The notes: generated by a model from the letters alone, not told the origin. Positions 1 to 7,918 are shown, numbered from the stretch's first letter. The stretch: 64,000 nt of DNA from CAUPWF01 sp964369775 (GCA_964369775.1 CAYJHQ010000003.1:59903-123902), one strand, 5' to 3'. Translations and numbers: made by a program.

Positions 1-719
1 AAGATTATGATATGGTGAAAGACTTAAAGATAGTGAATCCTGAAGAAAGCACTCGAACAGCAGACCGCATTCGAGCAGTTGAATTGTATGTTGAAAAGGT
101 AAAAGGTGTATATCCGATTATAGGCTGGGTGGAAGGAGTACTTGCAGAGTGTGCAGATCTAAGAGGGGTCAGCGAAATCATGATGGATTTAATGGAAGAT
201 CCAGAAGAAGTAGTAGAGCTTTTTGAAAAAATCTACGAACAACAATACTTGTTTGCAAAGGCACAGATTGAAGCAGGAGCAGATATCATAGGTATTGGCA
301 ATGCTGTAGCGTCTTTAATAGGTCCAAGCTTATATGAAGAATACGTTATGGAATATGACAAACGATTAGTAGAAGCTGTAAATGAGATGGGAGCAAAGGC
401 GAAGCTTCATATTTGTGGTGATATTACATCATTATTAGACTGTATTAAAATTATCGAGCCAGATATTTTAGATTTAGATTGGATGGTAGATATGGAAGTG
501 GCAATTGAAAAGTTTAGAGGAACAAAGACAGCTATCGCAGGAAACTTAAATCCCGTTACGGTGTTTTTGCAAGGAAATAAAGATTTTGTAGAAGCAGAGA
601 CGAAGAAATGTTTGGAGATAGCAGATGAAAGGACTATTTTAGCAGGTGGTTGTGAAATACCAAAGTTCACACCAGATGAAAATATGAAGATAATGGATCA
701 GATGTTATATTTATCATAG
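1..719 (+). CDS. Uroporphyrinogen decarboxylase family protein (MtaA/CmuA-like), 5' end cut by window
   Basis: The reading frame is open at the left edge (first full codon at base 3), so only the C-terminal ~238 residues of a protein usually near 340 residues are present. Members of this family that are not heme enzymes are zinc-dependent methyltransferases that move methyl groups from corrinoid proteins or methylated compounds to thiols. The residues fit: HICG near residue 136 and GGCEIP near 215 match the His/Cys/Cys zinc ligands, and the GNLNP segment matches the barrel core. The ATG at base 12 is internal, not a start. A hairpin at 733-760 follows. No corrinoid protein partner is visible, so the substrate is unknown. 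Confidence 0.8.
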   Translation, partial: DYDMVKDLKIVNPEESTRTADRIRAVELYVEKVKGVYPIIGWVEGVLAECADLRGVSEIMMDLMEDPEEVVELFEKIYEQQYLFAKAQIEAGADIIGIGNAVASLIGPSLYEEYVMEYDKRLVEAVNEMGAKAKLHICGDITSLLDCIKIIEPDILDLDWMVDMEVAIEKFRGTKTAIAGNLNPVTVFLQGNKDFVEAETKKCLEIADERTILAGGCEIPKFTPDENMKIMDQMLYLS

Positions 720-732
720 TTTATACTGGATT

Positions 733-760
733 AATAGCGGGGAGAGTCATCCCCGCTATT
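733..760 (+). terminator. Hairpin after the UroD-family gene
   Basis: Perfect 11-bp inverted repeat (733-743 with 750-760, GC-rich core GCGGGGA) and a short loop, 13 bases past the stop codon. No strong T-run follows, so termination could be weak or the hairpin may only stabilise the 3' end. Confidence 0.6.
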
Positions 761-856
761 AATATTAGGGTGTAAAAATAGACACTGAGATTGTGGTAAT
801 AAATTTATTATTTTGTTATAATGCAAGGGAATAACTATGTGTAAGGAGAAATCCAA

Positions 857-1558
857 GTGAAGAAGAGTAAAAAGAAAGTGGTTTTAAAGGTTGTTTTACT
901 ATTTTTACTAGTGATTATAGCGAGCGGAATACTATTTCTAATAATTCCCTATGGTACAGAAGATACGGCAAAAGATATGCTAGAGAATGAAAATGTAAGT
1001 GTTAACGATACAATTATCCATGTTCAAGGAGAAGGGAGAGAAGACACTGCTATTATTTTTTATCCAGGGGCAAAAGTGGAAAACGAGGCATATTTGCCGC
1101 TATTTGAAAAGGTAGTAGAAGCAACAGGGGTAAGTTGTTATCTGGTGGATATGCCCTTTAATTTAGCTGTTTTTGATACAGATGTTGCGATGAAGATTAT
1201 AGAGGAAAACAAAGAGATAAAAAACTGGTATATAAGCGGACATTCACTTGGAGGAAGTATGGCAAGTGGGTTTGCATCAGAAAATGAAGAACAGATTTCA
1301 GGAGTAATAGTACTGGGATCCTATGTCTATGGAGATTATCCGAAGGAAAAGTCATTAACTGTGTATGGAACATTCAATAGTGAAATAGGGAAATGGATAG
1401 ATTATACGGAAAATATAGTTGTGATTGAAGGTGGAAATCATGCTCAGTTCGGAAATTATGGAAAGCAACTAGGAGATCCAGAGGCTACAATAACAGCTGA
1501 TGAGCAACAACAAGTGACAGCTGATGCGATAAAAGAATTTTTAGATGGTATAGAATGA
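857..1558 (+). CDS. Membrane-anchored alpha/beta hydrolase
   Basis: 233 residues. One N-terminal membrane segment (about residues 8-29) follows a lysine-rich start, so the catalytic domain probably faces the outside. The serine nucleophile elbow GHSLGG is near residue 128, an acid residue probably lies in the 180-200 region, and NHAQFGNYG supplies the catalytic His near 196. The IIFYPGAKV stretch after strand 1 is typical of the small dienelactone-hydrolase-like family found in Firmicutes. The start is GTG, with TAAGGAG eight bases upstream, and a TATAAT box lies at 817-822. It ends 13 bases before the DUF2130 gene and may be co-transcribed. Substrate unknown. Confidence 0.8.
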   Translation: MKKSKKKVVLKVVLLFLLVIIASGILFLIIPYGTEDTAKDMLENENVSVNDTIIHVQGEGREDTAIIFYPGAKVENEAYLPLFEKVVEATGVSCYLVDMPFNLAVFDTDVAMKIIEENKEIKNWYISGHSLGGSMASGFASENEEQISGVIVLGSYVYGDYPKEKSLTVYGTFNSEIGKWIDYTENIVVIEGGNHAQFGNYGKQLGDPEATITADEQQQVTADAIKEFLDGIE

Positions 1559-1571
1559 GGAGGTAGATGTG

Positions 1572-2915
1572 ATGAGTGAGATAAAATGTCCAAAATGTGG
1601 AGAAGCATTTGTAGTTGATGAATCTGGATATATAGCTATAGTAGGGCAAGTAAGAGATGCTGAATTTCAAAAGGAATTACAAGAACGAGAAAAATTATTG
1701 AATAAAACAAAAGAAAATGAGATTCAATTAATCAAGGAAAAAGCAAAGCATAATTTAGAATCTAGCCTAGTTGAAGCAAATCAAGAGATTGAAAGATTGA
1801 AGTCACTAGTTAGATCTTCTGAAAAAGAGAAAAAAAATGAACTTGAGTTGGAAAAAGCAAAAGCTAGCACAGCTCTTGAAAGTAGACTGGCGGAATCAAA
1901 ACAAGAAATTGCAAGATTAAGAGGAGAGATTAATAAGGCAGAGGCAGAAAAAGCTTTAGCAATTAATCAAGAGGTTATAAAAGGAAAAACTGAGCTTGCT
2001 AATAAAGAACAAGAAATTTTAGAGCTAAAAATGCAAGCACAAAATAAACAGTCTGCCAATGAATTAAAGATTAAAGTAATAGAAGAAGGACATAAAGCAG
2101 AATTGTCCCAAAAAGATGAGTTGATAAATTTCTATAAAGATTTCAAAGCAAAGCAATCTACAAAAATGCTAGGGGAGACGCTTGAACAGCACTGTGAGGT
2201 CGCTTTCAATCAAATCCGTGCAACAGGCTTTCAACAGGCGTATTTTGAAAAAGACAACGATGCGAGAAGTGGTAGCAAAGGGGATTATATATTTAGAGAA
2301 GAGACAGAAAATGGAGTGGAATTTATCTCGATTATGTTTGAAATGAAAAATGAAGGAGAAGAGACAGCTGCAAAAAAGAAGAATGAAGATTTCTTTAAAG
2401 AGCTAGACAAAGATAGAAATGAGAAGCACTGTGAATATGCAGTGTTAGTATCGATGTTAGAAAAAGATAATGATTATTATAATAGTGGAATTGTGGATGT
2501 GTCTCATAAATATCCAAAAATGTATGTGATTCGGCCACAGTTTTTTATCCCTATGATAACATTACTTCGAAATGCTGCAAAAAATGCCTCTAATTATAGG
2601 GAGGAACTCGCAGAAATAAAAAATCAGAATATTGATATTTCTAATTTTGAAAATCAGATGTTAAGCTTTAAAAATAGTTTTGGGAAAAATGTGCAGTGGG
2701 CTAGTGAGCGTTTTTCTGATGCGATAAAAAATATTGACGATACAATCAAATTATTACAGAAAATGAGAGACAACTTAACACTTTCTGAAAAGCACTTAAA
2801 TACGGCTAACAATAAAGCACAAGACTTGAGCATTAAGAAACTTACAAAAGGAAATCCAACGATGACAGAGAAATTTGCAGAGCTCAATCGGATAGAAAGT
2901 GAGCCTAAGGTATAA
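1572..2915 (+). CDS. DUF2130 domain coiled-coil protein
   Basis: 447 residues. An N-terminal zinc-ribbon-like CPKCGEAF segment is followed by a long charged coiled coil (about residues 20-200, rich in Glu, Lys and Ala). The conserved DUF2130 domain (about 200-400) contains the nuclease-like stretch GDYIF...FEMKNEG. Family members are widespread and cytoplasmic; the domain resembles restriction-endonuclease-like folds, but no function is established. ATG 1572 sits eight bases after GAGGAGG; a GTG one codon earlier (1569) is possible. It lies close behind the hydrolase gene, which may mean only read-through. Confidence 0.85.
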   Translation: MSEIKCPKCGEAFVVDESGYIAIVGQVRDAEFQKELQEREKLLNKTKENEIQLIKEKAKHNLESSLVEANQEIERLKSLVRSSEKEKKNELELEKAKASTALESRLAESKQEIARLRGEINKAEAEKALAINQEVIKGKTELANKEQEILELKMQAQNKQSANELKIKVIEEGHKAELSQKDELINFYKDFKAKQSTKMLGETLEQHCEVAFNQIRATGFQQAYFEKDNDARSGSKGDYIFREETENGVEFISIMFEMKNEGEETAAKKKNEDFFKELDKDRNEKHCEYAVLVSMLEKDNDYYNSGIVDVSHKYPKMYVIRPQFFIPMITLLRNAAKNASNYREELAEIKNQNIDISNFENQMLSFKNSFGKNVQWASERFSDAIKNIDDTIKLLQKMRDNLTLSEKHLNTANNKAQDLSIKKLTKGNPTMTEKFAELNRIESEPKV

Positions 2916-3130
2916 ATATTCAAAAAGAATAGAAACAAGCGAAAAACAAGAAACGAAAAAATGTACAAGGTATTAACAAAACAGATTATTTTTAAAATTT
3001 AGCGAATAAATTGTAAAAAAACAAGAAAAAGTGCATGGATTTGCAAAGAAGTTTGTCTTATATATATAGGAGTAAATTTTGTGAATTAAAGTAATGATAG
3101 AATAGTCTGAAAATTAAGGAGATATTTTGT

Positions 3131-3595
3131 ATGAAGAACGTTGAAAATGATATGAATATGTATGCAAGTTGTGTGAAGCGTTATGCAAGGTTGTTCCAAG
3201 AACAATATGAGAAAAAACCAAATGAAGAGAAGTCTACGCAGTTTGATCGCTTAAAAGTGATGTTACGATACATAGAAGACTGTGAGTATGAAAAGATTAA
3301 AATAAAAAAGACCAGTGAATTGGAATATAATGTGAGCTTTTACTGTAAAACAATTTTGAAGATGGGAAGAGAAGATAGCTGCCTATTTCCAAAAGTTCTT
3401 GCAAAGATGCTTACAAAATACGATGAATTTCTTATTCAGGTTAATGATAAAAAAGAAATAGTAATGAGTTTTACAATTAAGTTATACGATGAAATGAAAA
3501 TTAAAGATAATAGAAAAGAATTAAAAGAGCTAGAAAATAAAATGAGAGAGCTAGCAAAAGATTTAGAAAATAAAGAACTCAAAGAAAATGACTAG
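3131..3595 (+). CDS. Hypothetical protein, charged helical
   Basis: 154 residues, start supported by AAGGAGA ten bases upstream. Not recognised. The sequence is Lys/Glu-rich, with no signal peptide or membrane segment. The middle (residues 55-115) alternates hydrophobic residues as in a small alpha/beta domain, and the last 35 residues are a probable coiled coil. Its 3' end overlaps the 3' end of the convergent ribbon-helix-helix gene: the bases CTAG at 3592-3595 supply both stop codons. A perfect 14-bp inverted repeat spans both gene ends. Confidence 0.6.
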   Translation: MKNVENDMNMYASCVKRYARLFQEQYEKKPNEEKSTQFDRLKVMLRYIEDCEYEKIKIKKTSELEYNVSFYCKTILKMGREDSCLFPKVLAKMLTKYDEFLIQVNDKKEIVMSFTIKLYDEMKIKDNRKELKELENKMRELAKDLENKELKEND

Positions 3596-3610
3596 CTTTT
3601 CTTTGAGTTC
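3575..3610. terminator. Shared hairpin in overlapping gene ends
   Basis: Perfect 14-bp inverted repeat (3575-3588 with 3597-3610) with an 8-base loop that contains both stop codons. A/T-rich flanks on each side suit a bidirectional terminator for the two convergent genes, though a classic T-run is short. Confidence 0.65.
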
Positions 3611-3759
3611 GTCTGTTCATTAATGTGCTTGCGTAAAACAAGGTTAATATATTGACTGAAATTACGGTCATCATTTTCAGCCAAAGTCCGGATTTCGACA
3701 ATAACATCATCGTCTAAAGTGATGCTTACTTTTGATTTTAATGGTCTTTGTGTATTCAT
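3592..3759 (-). CDS. Small ribbon-helix-helix (CopG/Arc-type) regulator
   Basis: 55 residues, read on the minus strand. The start ATG (complement of 3757-3759) follows a very strong ribosome-binding site, TTTAGGAGGGG. The pattern is a classic RHH fold: beta strand KVSITLDDD (about 9-18), helix A IVEIRTLAENDDR, helix B NFSQYINLVLRKHI. RHH proteins dimerise and insert the paired strand into the DNA major groove, commonly as autoregulators or antitoxins. The intergenic region it shares with the divergent lipoprotein gene holds repeated GTAG(T/G)AT half-sites, a plausible operator. No toxin is adjacent, so an autoregulator is the likelier role. Confidence 0.8.
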   Translation of the reverse strand: MNTQRPLKSKVSITLDDDVIVEIRTLAENDDRNFSQYINLVLRKHINEQTNSKKS

Positions 3760-3774
3760 AAACCCCTCCTAAAT

Positions 3775-3837
3775 AATACTTGGTAGTATTGTATCCTACC
3801 TTTTGTTATAATATAGTAAAGTAGTATGAAGTAGGAT
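3775..3837. promoter_or_regulatory. Divergent promoter region with repeated half-sites (likely RHH operator)
   Basis: A perfect 6-bp-arm palindrome (AATACT-TGGT-AGTATT, 3775-3790) lies between the regulator and the lipoprotein gene. The half-site GTAG(T/G)AT recurs at 3783-3789 (+), 3793-3799 (-), 3821-3827 (+) and 3831-3837 (+). A TATAAT at 3807-3812 could serve the lipoprotein gene, and the matching -35 is poor. Binding by the neighbouring RHH protein is inferred. Confidence 0.6.
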
Positions 3838-3859
3838 GAAGTGGATGGGAGAAATAAGC

Positions 3860-4213
3860 ATGAAGATGACAGTGTTTGTAGCGATGGTAGTTGTGTTATT
3901 AGTCGGGTGTAAAGAGAAAAAGGAGATTAGTTCTATTGTAGAAAGAAGCAATAAGGAGACAGTTTCTGTATGGTTAGATGGAAAAGAAGTATCAGAACAG
4001 CGAAAAGATATTGAGGAGAAATTTAAAAAAGCAATTTGTGATTATTTTGAATGTGAGTCGAAAGAGTTAGAGTTTGATATAATCATTGCACTAGGAACTG
4101 AGTTGTTAACAGTGGACGTGAAGTGGAAAGACACATGGTATACTATGACAGGAGAAATAGCCAAGCGAGAAGTAAGCATTACCTGTTGTAAAATAATTGT
4201 AAAAGAGAAGTGA
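3860..4213 (+). CDS. Small lipoprotein of unknown function
   Basis: 117 residues from ATG 3860, which has GGAGA seven bases upstream; an upstream in-frame ATG at 3836 has no good site. The N-terminus is a lipoprotein signal: Lys, hydrophobic stretch, then lipobox LVGC at about residues 14-17. The mature part is hydrophilic, with a C-terminal segment of alternating hydrophobics that suggests a small beta-rich domain, including a CC pair near the end. It is divergent from the RHH regulator and shares its operator-like region, so control by that regulator is likely. Family not recognised. Confidence 0.65.
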   Translation: MKMTVFVAMVVVLLVGCKEKKEISSIVERSNKETVSVWLDGKEVSEQRKDIEEKFKKAICDYFECESKELEFDIIIALGTELLTVDVKWKDTWYTMTGEIAKREVSITCCKIIVKEK

Positions 4214-4225
4214 TTTCACAGTGAA

Positions 4226-4254
4226 TGCCACTACAGCTAAAATCTGCAGTGGCA
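4226..4254. terminator. Hairpin between convergent genes
   Basis: 11-bp inverted repeat with one mismatch (4226-4236 with 4244-4254) between the ends of the lipoprotein gene and the minus-strand ferredoxin-like gene. The mismatch becomes a G-U pair in the minus-strand transcript. T-runs are poor on both sides. Confidence 0.45.
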
Positions 4255-4270
4255 ATAGAGAGAAGAAATA

Positions 4271-4555
4271 TTACATTTTACTTAAGTATTTTTCATATGC
4301 AATTAACCGTTCTTGTCTGTCGTTTATTAAATCATCACGGTTATAGGTGATACGCATACCATCTTTTGGGGTAGTGGAGCAAGCGTAACAGCGTTCGCCG
4401 TCTACATCTACAATGCAAGTAGAGCAACAACCACCGTTGTAATTTGATTTATAACAAGGCGCAAGTAGTTCAATTTTATTTTGTATTGCAAGTTCTACGA
4501 TGTTTTTGCAATCTTTTGAGATACCAATCTCTTTACCATCAAATATGACCTTCAT
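4271..4555 (-). CDS. [2Fe-2S] ferredoxin-like protein
   Basis: 94 residues with the plant/xanthine-dehydrogenase-type [2Fe-2S] pattern: Cys in APCYKS, then GGCCSTC, then the final ligand in CYACST. That gives C-x8-C-C-x2-C plus a later Cys, spaced a little wider than the usual C-x4-5-C-x2-C. The C-terminal tail is basic and helical. A strong RBS (TTAGGAGG) precedes the ATG. Stand-alone members of this type are small electron carriers; no oxidoreductase partner is adjacent, so the partner is unknown. Confidence 0.75.
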   Translation of the reverse strand: MKVIFDGKEIGISKDCKNIVELAIQNKIELLAPCYKSNYNGGCCSTCIVDVDGERCYACSTTPKDGMRITYNRDDLINDRQERLIAYEKYLSKM

Positions 4556-4626
4556 AGTAATCCTCCTAAATCACTCATTTGAGAATTAATATGTACGCTA
4601 TCCAAGATTTTATTCAAAAAATCTGA

Positions 4627-5073
4627 TTATAATACATCGCTATCTAATATAATAGTGACAGGTCCATCATTTAAAAGAGAGACTTCCATATGTGCGCCAA
4701 ACTTTCCAGTTGAGACTGGCAAGTGATACGCACGAAGTAAGTTATTAAATTTTTCGTATAAAACATTAGCATAATCAGGCGACGCAGCCTGAGTAAAGCT
4801 AGGGCGACGCCCTTTTTTGCAATCGGCATAAAGAGTGAATTGAGAGACCGATATAATACTCCCCTTTACATCTTGAATAGAAAGATTCATCTTTTCATCC
4901 TTATCCTCAAAGATTCTTAAGTGGGCAACTTTGTCCGCTACTTTTTTTAACGTTTCTTCAGTATCTGTTGAAGTGATTCCAACAAGAAGCAGAAATCCCT
5001 TTTCTATATGAGAAAGCACATTCCCATCGACAGTTACGTTAGCATGGGTTACCCTTTGTATAATTACGCGCAT
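4627..5073 (-). CDS. dtd: D-aminoacyl-tRNA deacylase
   Basis: 148 residues, the normal length for DTD. It hydrolyses D-amino acids (and glycine mischarged on tRNA-Ala) from tRNA, a cytoplasmic proofreading step. The hallmark SQFTLYAD motif (about residues 78-85) and the second signature with the Gly-Pro cis-peptide, NDGPVTI (about 136-142), are both intact. AAGGAGAA lies a normal distance upstream of the ATG. It is separate from the downstream ferredoxin-like gene by about 70 bases and looks monocistronic or a short operon with it. Confidence 0.95.
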   Translation of the reverse strand: MRVIIQRVTHANVTVDGNVLSHIEKGFLLLVGITSTDTEETLKKVADKVAHLRIFEDKDEKMNLSIQDVKGSIISVSQFTLYADCKKGRRPSFTQAASPDYANVLYEKFNNLLRAYHLPVSTGKFGAHMEVSLLNDGPVTIILDSDVL

Positions 5074-5212
5074 ATAAGTTCTCCTTTTTCTATGATATTA
5101 AGGCACACAATTAGTAATATTTTAAAATAGAAAGGAGAACTTGTCCATTCTTTTCTGAAGGTAATAAATATGATATACTTAAGAAAAAATATAAGAAGTG
5201 GAGGATAGAAGA

Positions 5213-5524
5213 ATGATAAAAGGTTTTAAAATGAAACTTTATGAGGGACAAGCAGATGAGTATAAAGTGCGACATGACCAACTATGGGATGAGATGGTGG
5301 ATGCTATCCACGAGCATGGAGGAAAGAATTATACGATTTTTCTAGATGAAGAGACCAATATCTTATTTGGATATATAGAGATAGAAGATGAAGAAAAGTG
5401 GAGTAAGCTTGCAAAGACTGAAATCAATCAGAAATGGTGGGAGTTTATGGCACCGATAATGGAGACAAACGAAGATAATAGTCCGGTTGCAAAAGATCTA
5501 AAAAATGTATTCCATTTAGATTAA
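5213..5524 (+). CDS. rhaM: L-rhamnose mutarotase
   Basis: 103 residues from ATG 5213; GGAGG at 5200-5204 fits this start, whereas the GTG at 5198 contains the Shine-Dalgarno sequence. RhaM interconverts alpha and beta anomers of L-rhamnose. The family signatures are present: YKVRHDQLW near the N-terminus with the conserved His, NYTIFLDEE, LFGYIEI, and the WW pair in NQKWWEFM near the end. No other rhamnose catabolic gene lies nearby, so it may serve another sugar or a distant rhamnose operon. Confidence 0.9.
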   Translation: MIKGFKMKLYEGQADEYKVRHDQLWDEMVDAIHEHGGKNYTIFLDEETNILFGYIEIEDEEKWSKLAKTEINQKWWEFMAPIMETNEDNSPVAKDLKNVFHLD

Positions 5525-5548
5525 GTATTTATAAGTGAGAAGAAATCT

Positions 5549-6280
5549 ATGGGAAAAAATGAAGCTAGGGTAATAGTGGTAAATGCTATCGAATTGAGGT
5601 ATTTTTTATCTTATAAAAAAGTCAAGAACATCAACTTGAGAGTTAAAGGTGATGGAACAGTGCTAGTATCTGCCGGTGAAAAGGTAAGCATAGCAAAAAT
5701 AGAAGCGTTTATCATTAGTCGATGGGATAATATACAAGGTCACTTAAAGCGGTTTGAACAAATAAGAGAAGAGGCTTTGGGAATTAACAATACATTGGGA
5801 GCCGATGAATTTTATCTACTTGGGAAAATTGTGAAACTGAATGTATCCGAATCTAAAAAAGAAGAGATATATACGGATGGAGAATATATCTACTTAAAAA
5901 TGGATAATGTGGAGGATGAAGAGCGAAAAAAAAAGATTGTCCGATACTTTCTAGAACGATTCACTGAAGATTATCTCGAAAAAGTTGTAGATGTGATGTA
6001 TTCTAGATTTGGGCGGTATAATATTCCATATCCGAAGCTTAAGTTTCGAAACATGAAATCAAGATGGGGATCTTGTATGCCATATAAAAGCCAAGTGAAC
6101 CTAAATAAAAAACTGATCCAGGTACCAAGTGAATGCATAGAATATGTGATATTACATGAATTAGCCCATTTTGTACACCTTAATCATTCCAAGGAATTTT
6201 ACGGTGTGGTGAGCGCATTAATGCCAGACTATCTAGAGCGAAAGAAGAAATTAAGTGGATTTGGAGCAGTAGTATTGTGA
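5549..6280 (+). CDS. YgjP-type metallopeptidase (M48/DUF45 family)
   Basis: 243 residues. The C-terminal third has the zinc-binding HELAH at about residues 204-208 and a further His in LNHSKEF, the HExxH-x(n)-H pattern of YgjP/DUF45 proteins. The conserved MKSRWGSC segment (about 168-175) precedes it. The N-terminal half is a beta-rich domain of unknown role. The predicted peptidase is cytoplasmic, with no signal peptide. The RBS is modest (GAGAAG). A second gene of the same family lies at 57098-57751 on the other strand; the pair shares the catalytic pattern but is divergent elsewhere. Confidence 0.85.
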   Translation: MGKNEARVIVVNAIELRYFLSYKKVKNINLRVKGDGTVLVSAGEKVSIAKIEAFIISRWDNIQGHLKRFEQIREEALGINNTLGADEFYLLGKIVKLNVSESKKEEIYTDGEYIYLKMDNVEDEERKKKIVRYFLERFTEDYLEKVVDVMYSRFGRYNIPYPKLKFRNMKSRWGSCMPYKSQVNLNKKLIQVPSECIEYVILHELAHFVHLNHSKEFYGVVSALMPDYLERKKKLSGFGAVVL

Positions 6281-6307
6281 AATACCGCTTGCAAGCGAAA
6301 TAAGGAG

Positions 6308-6336
6308 TTGACATTCGACAACCATATAAGTATACT
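6308..6336 (+). promoter_or_regulatory. Promoter of tRNA-Ser
   Basis: TTGACA (6308-6313), 17-base spacer, TATACT (6331-6336), about 40 bases before the mature tRNA: a near-consensus housekeeping sigma promoter. Confidence 0.8.
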
Positions 6337-6377
6337 ATTTTGAGTGGATGCACTATGCATCTACTCAATTTAAGCAT

Positions 6378-6467
6378 GGAGAAGTACCCAAGCTGGCCGA
6401 AGGGGCTCCCCTGGAAAGGGAGTAGGTCGTTAATAGCGGCGCGAGGGTTCGAATCCCTCCTTCTCCG
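6378..6467 (+). tRNA. tRNA-Ser (anticodon GGA)
   Basis: 90-base class II tRNA. The acceptor stem GGAGAAG pairs with CTTCTCC. The anticodon arm CTCCC-CTGGAAA-GGGAG gives anticodon GGA (reads UCC and UCU). A long variable arm follows, then the T arm GAGGG-TTCGAAT-CCCTC. CCA is not encoded (TCA follows the discriminator G). It fills the gene-poor stretch 6281-6622 together with its own promoter and terminator and the promoter of the radical SAM operon. Confidence 0.95.
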
Positions 6468-6477
6468 TCAAACAACC

Positions 6478-6519
6478 AAAAACTGCAGTTGCCCAATTAT
6501 GAGCAAGTGCAGTTTTTTT
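6478..6519 (+). terminator. Terminator of tRNA-Ser
   Basis: Stem AAAAACTGCA (6478-6487) with TGCAGTTTTT (6508-6517), an inner TTGC/GCAA pairing, and a run of seven T: a strong intrinsic terminator just after the tRNA. Confidence 0.88.
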
Positions 6520-6536
6520 ATAGCAGAGGATAATGC

Positions 6537-6565
6537 TTGAATATAGAAGATAAATAAAATATAAT
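6537..6565 (+). promoter_or_regulatory. Promoter of the radical SAM operon
   Basis: TTGAAT (6537-6542), 17-base spacer, TATAAT (6560-6565), about 57 bases upstream of the first radical SAM start. It is the only good promoter seen for the eight-gene operon. The leader is about 50 bases, too short for a cobalamin riboswitch, and no operator palindrome stands out. Confidence 0.72.
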
Positions 6566-6622
6566 GGACAGATGGAAAAGTGTCATGACAGTCGATATAG
6601 CTAGGAAAAGGAGGCAATGTAT

Positions 6623-7906
6623 ATGAAGGTACTATTTATCCATGTCTGGAATCCAGATGATCCAACTTATAGAGGCAGTGTGTCTAAGCTGTTTTGTTAC
6701 CCTTCTCTTACGTTACCAACATTAGCATCTCTAGTTCCTCCAGAGATAAATGCGCAGATTACACTTTGTGATGAGTTGAGTCAAAAAGTGGACTATGACA
6801 AGGCGCACTATGATGTAGTGGGACTATCATTTGATACGGCTTCCTCGGGGCAAGCGTATAAGCATGCAAGAGAATTTAAAAAACGTGGCACGTATGTAGT
6901 TCTTGGTGGATACCATGTTTCATCAATTCCAGAGGAAGGAATATTGCATGGTGATAGCGTAATTGTAGGAGCAGGTGATGTGTCACTACCTGTATTTTTT
7001 TATGACTTTTTACAAAAGAAGCCTAAGAGAATCTATGACAATCCTTGCTATAATGCAAGTGAAATCAGGGTGCCAAGACGGGATTTACAAAACCGAAGAA
7101 GAAGTTTATCAATTCCTACAATACTTGCGGATAGAGGCTGTGACAATCGCTGTGATTTCTGTGCGATTAGCCAGATGTGGCGAAGCAATCCTCGTCCAAT
7201 CGGACAAGTGGTAGATGAGATCAAGGCACTAAAGACAGATAAGCTGATATTTTTTGACCCCAATTTTTTTAAACCAAGAGAGTATGCATTGGAGTTGATG
7301 AAAGAACTGGAGAGATTAAACATTCGCTGGGCATGCAATGCGACTGCGGATACTGCCTTTGATGATGAACTTTTAATAGCGGCAGAAAAAAGTCATTGTA
7401 CAGGGGTGTTAATTGGTTTTGAATCTTTAAGTGAAGACAGCTTAAAAGGAGTGAAAAAGCGTTACCACAATACAGAGAAATTTAAAGAAATCGTAGAACA
7501 GATGCACTATTATCACTTGTCGGTAAATGGATGTTTCGTTCTAGGTTTTGATTATGATACACAAGAACAGCTTCTGGAAATGCCAGAAAAAGTAGATTAT
7601 ATGGGACTTGATATGATTCGATATGCGATTTTGACGCCGTTACCAGGGTCTAAAATATTTAATGATTTAGATGAACAAGGACGGATTCTAACGAAAGATT
7701 GGACGAAATATAACCAACAACATGCAGTATTTCAACCAAAGAATATGTCGGCACAGAGGTTGGAGGAAATTTCAAAACAAATCTGGCGAGAGACTTATAC
7801 CTGGAAGAAAGTATTAAACAGAACACGAAGATCTTCCAATAATTCCTTTATAGAAAAGGCCGTGCTATTAGGTGCTAATATAGGATTTAAATTTAACGGG
7901 TACTAA
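6623..7906 (+). CDS. B12-binding radical SAM protein 1 (subgroup A)
   Basis: 427 residues from ATG 6623 (AAGGAGG eight bases upstream; the ATG at 6617 is too close to it). The N-terminal ~135 residues form a Rossmann-like B12-binding-type domain (VVLGGYHVSS, GAGDVS) without the DxHxxG motif, as in BchE-like enzymes. The radical SAM core follows, with the 4Fe-4S motif CDNRCDFC near residues 174-181 and strand motifs LIGFESL and FVLGFD. C-terminal HAVFQPKNMS is shared with protein 4. Enzymes of this type use S-adenosylmethionine, often with cobalamin, for methylation, cyclisation or other radical chemistry. First gene of the operon; substrate unknown. Confidence 0.88.
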   Translation: MKVLFIHVWNPDDPTYRGSVSKLFCYPSLTLPTLASLVPPEINAQITLCDELSQKVDYDKAHYDVVGLSFDTASSGQAYKHAREFKKRGTYVVLGGYHVSSIPEEGILHGDSVIVGAGDVSLPVFFYDFLQKKPKRIYDNPCYNASEIRVPRRDLQNRRRSLSIPTILADRGCDNRCDFCAISQMWRSNPRPIGQVVDEIKALKTDKLIFFDPNFFKPREYALELMKELERLNIRWACNATADTAFDDELLIAAEKSHCTGVLIGFESLSEDSLKGVKKRYHNTEKFKEIVEQMHYYHLSVNGCFVLGFDYDTQEQLLEMPEKVDYMGLDMIRYAILTPLPGSKIFNDLDEQGRILTKDWTKYNQQHAVFQPKNMSAQRLEEISKQIWRETYTWKKVLNRTRRSSNNSFIEKAVLLGANIGFKFNGY

Positions 7907-7918
7907 AAAGGAGAGTAT

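Noticed and set aside
5198..5212. GTG start five codons upstream for rhaM
   Set aside because: The GTG overlaps GGAGG, which is the ribosome-binding site for the ATG at 5213.
6340..6540. 66-codon open frame across the tRNA
   Set aside because: It runs through tRNA-Ser and its terminator, so it is not a gene.
6566..6622. Cobalamin or SAM riboswitch before the radical SAM operon
   Set aside because: The leader is only about 50 bases and no conserved B12-box or SAM pattern is present.
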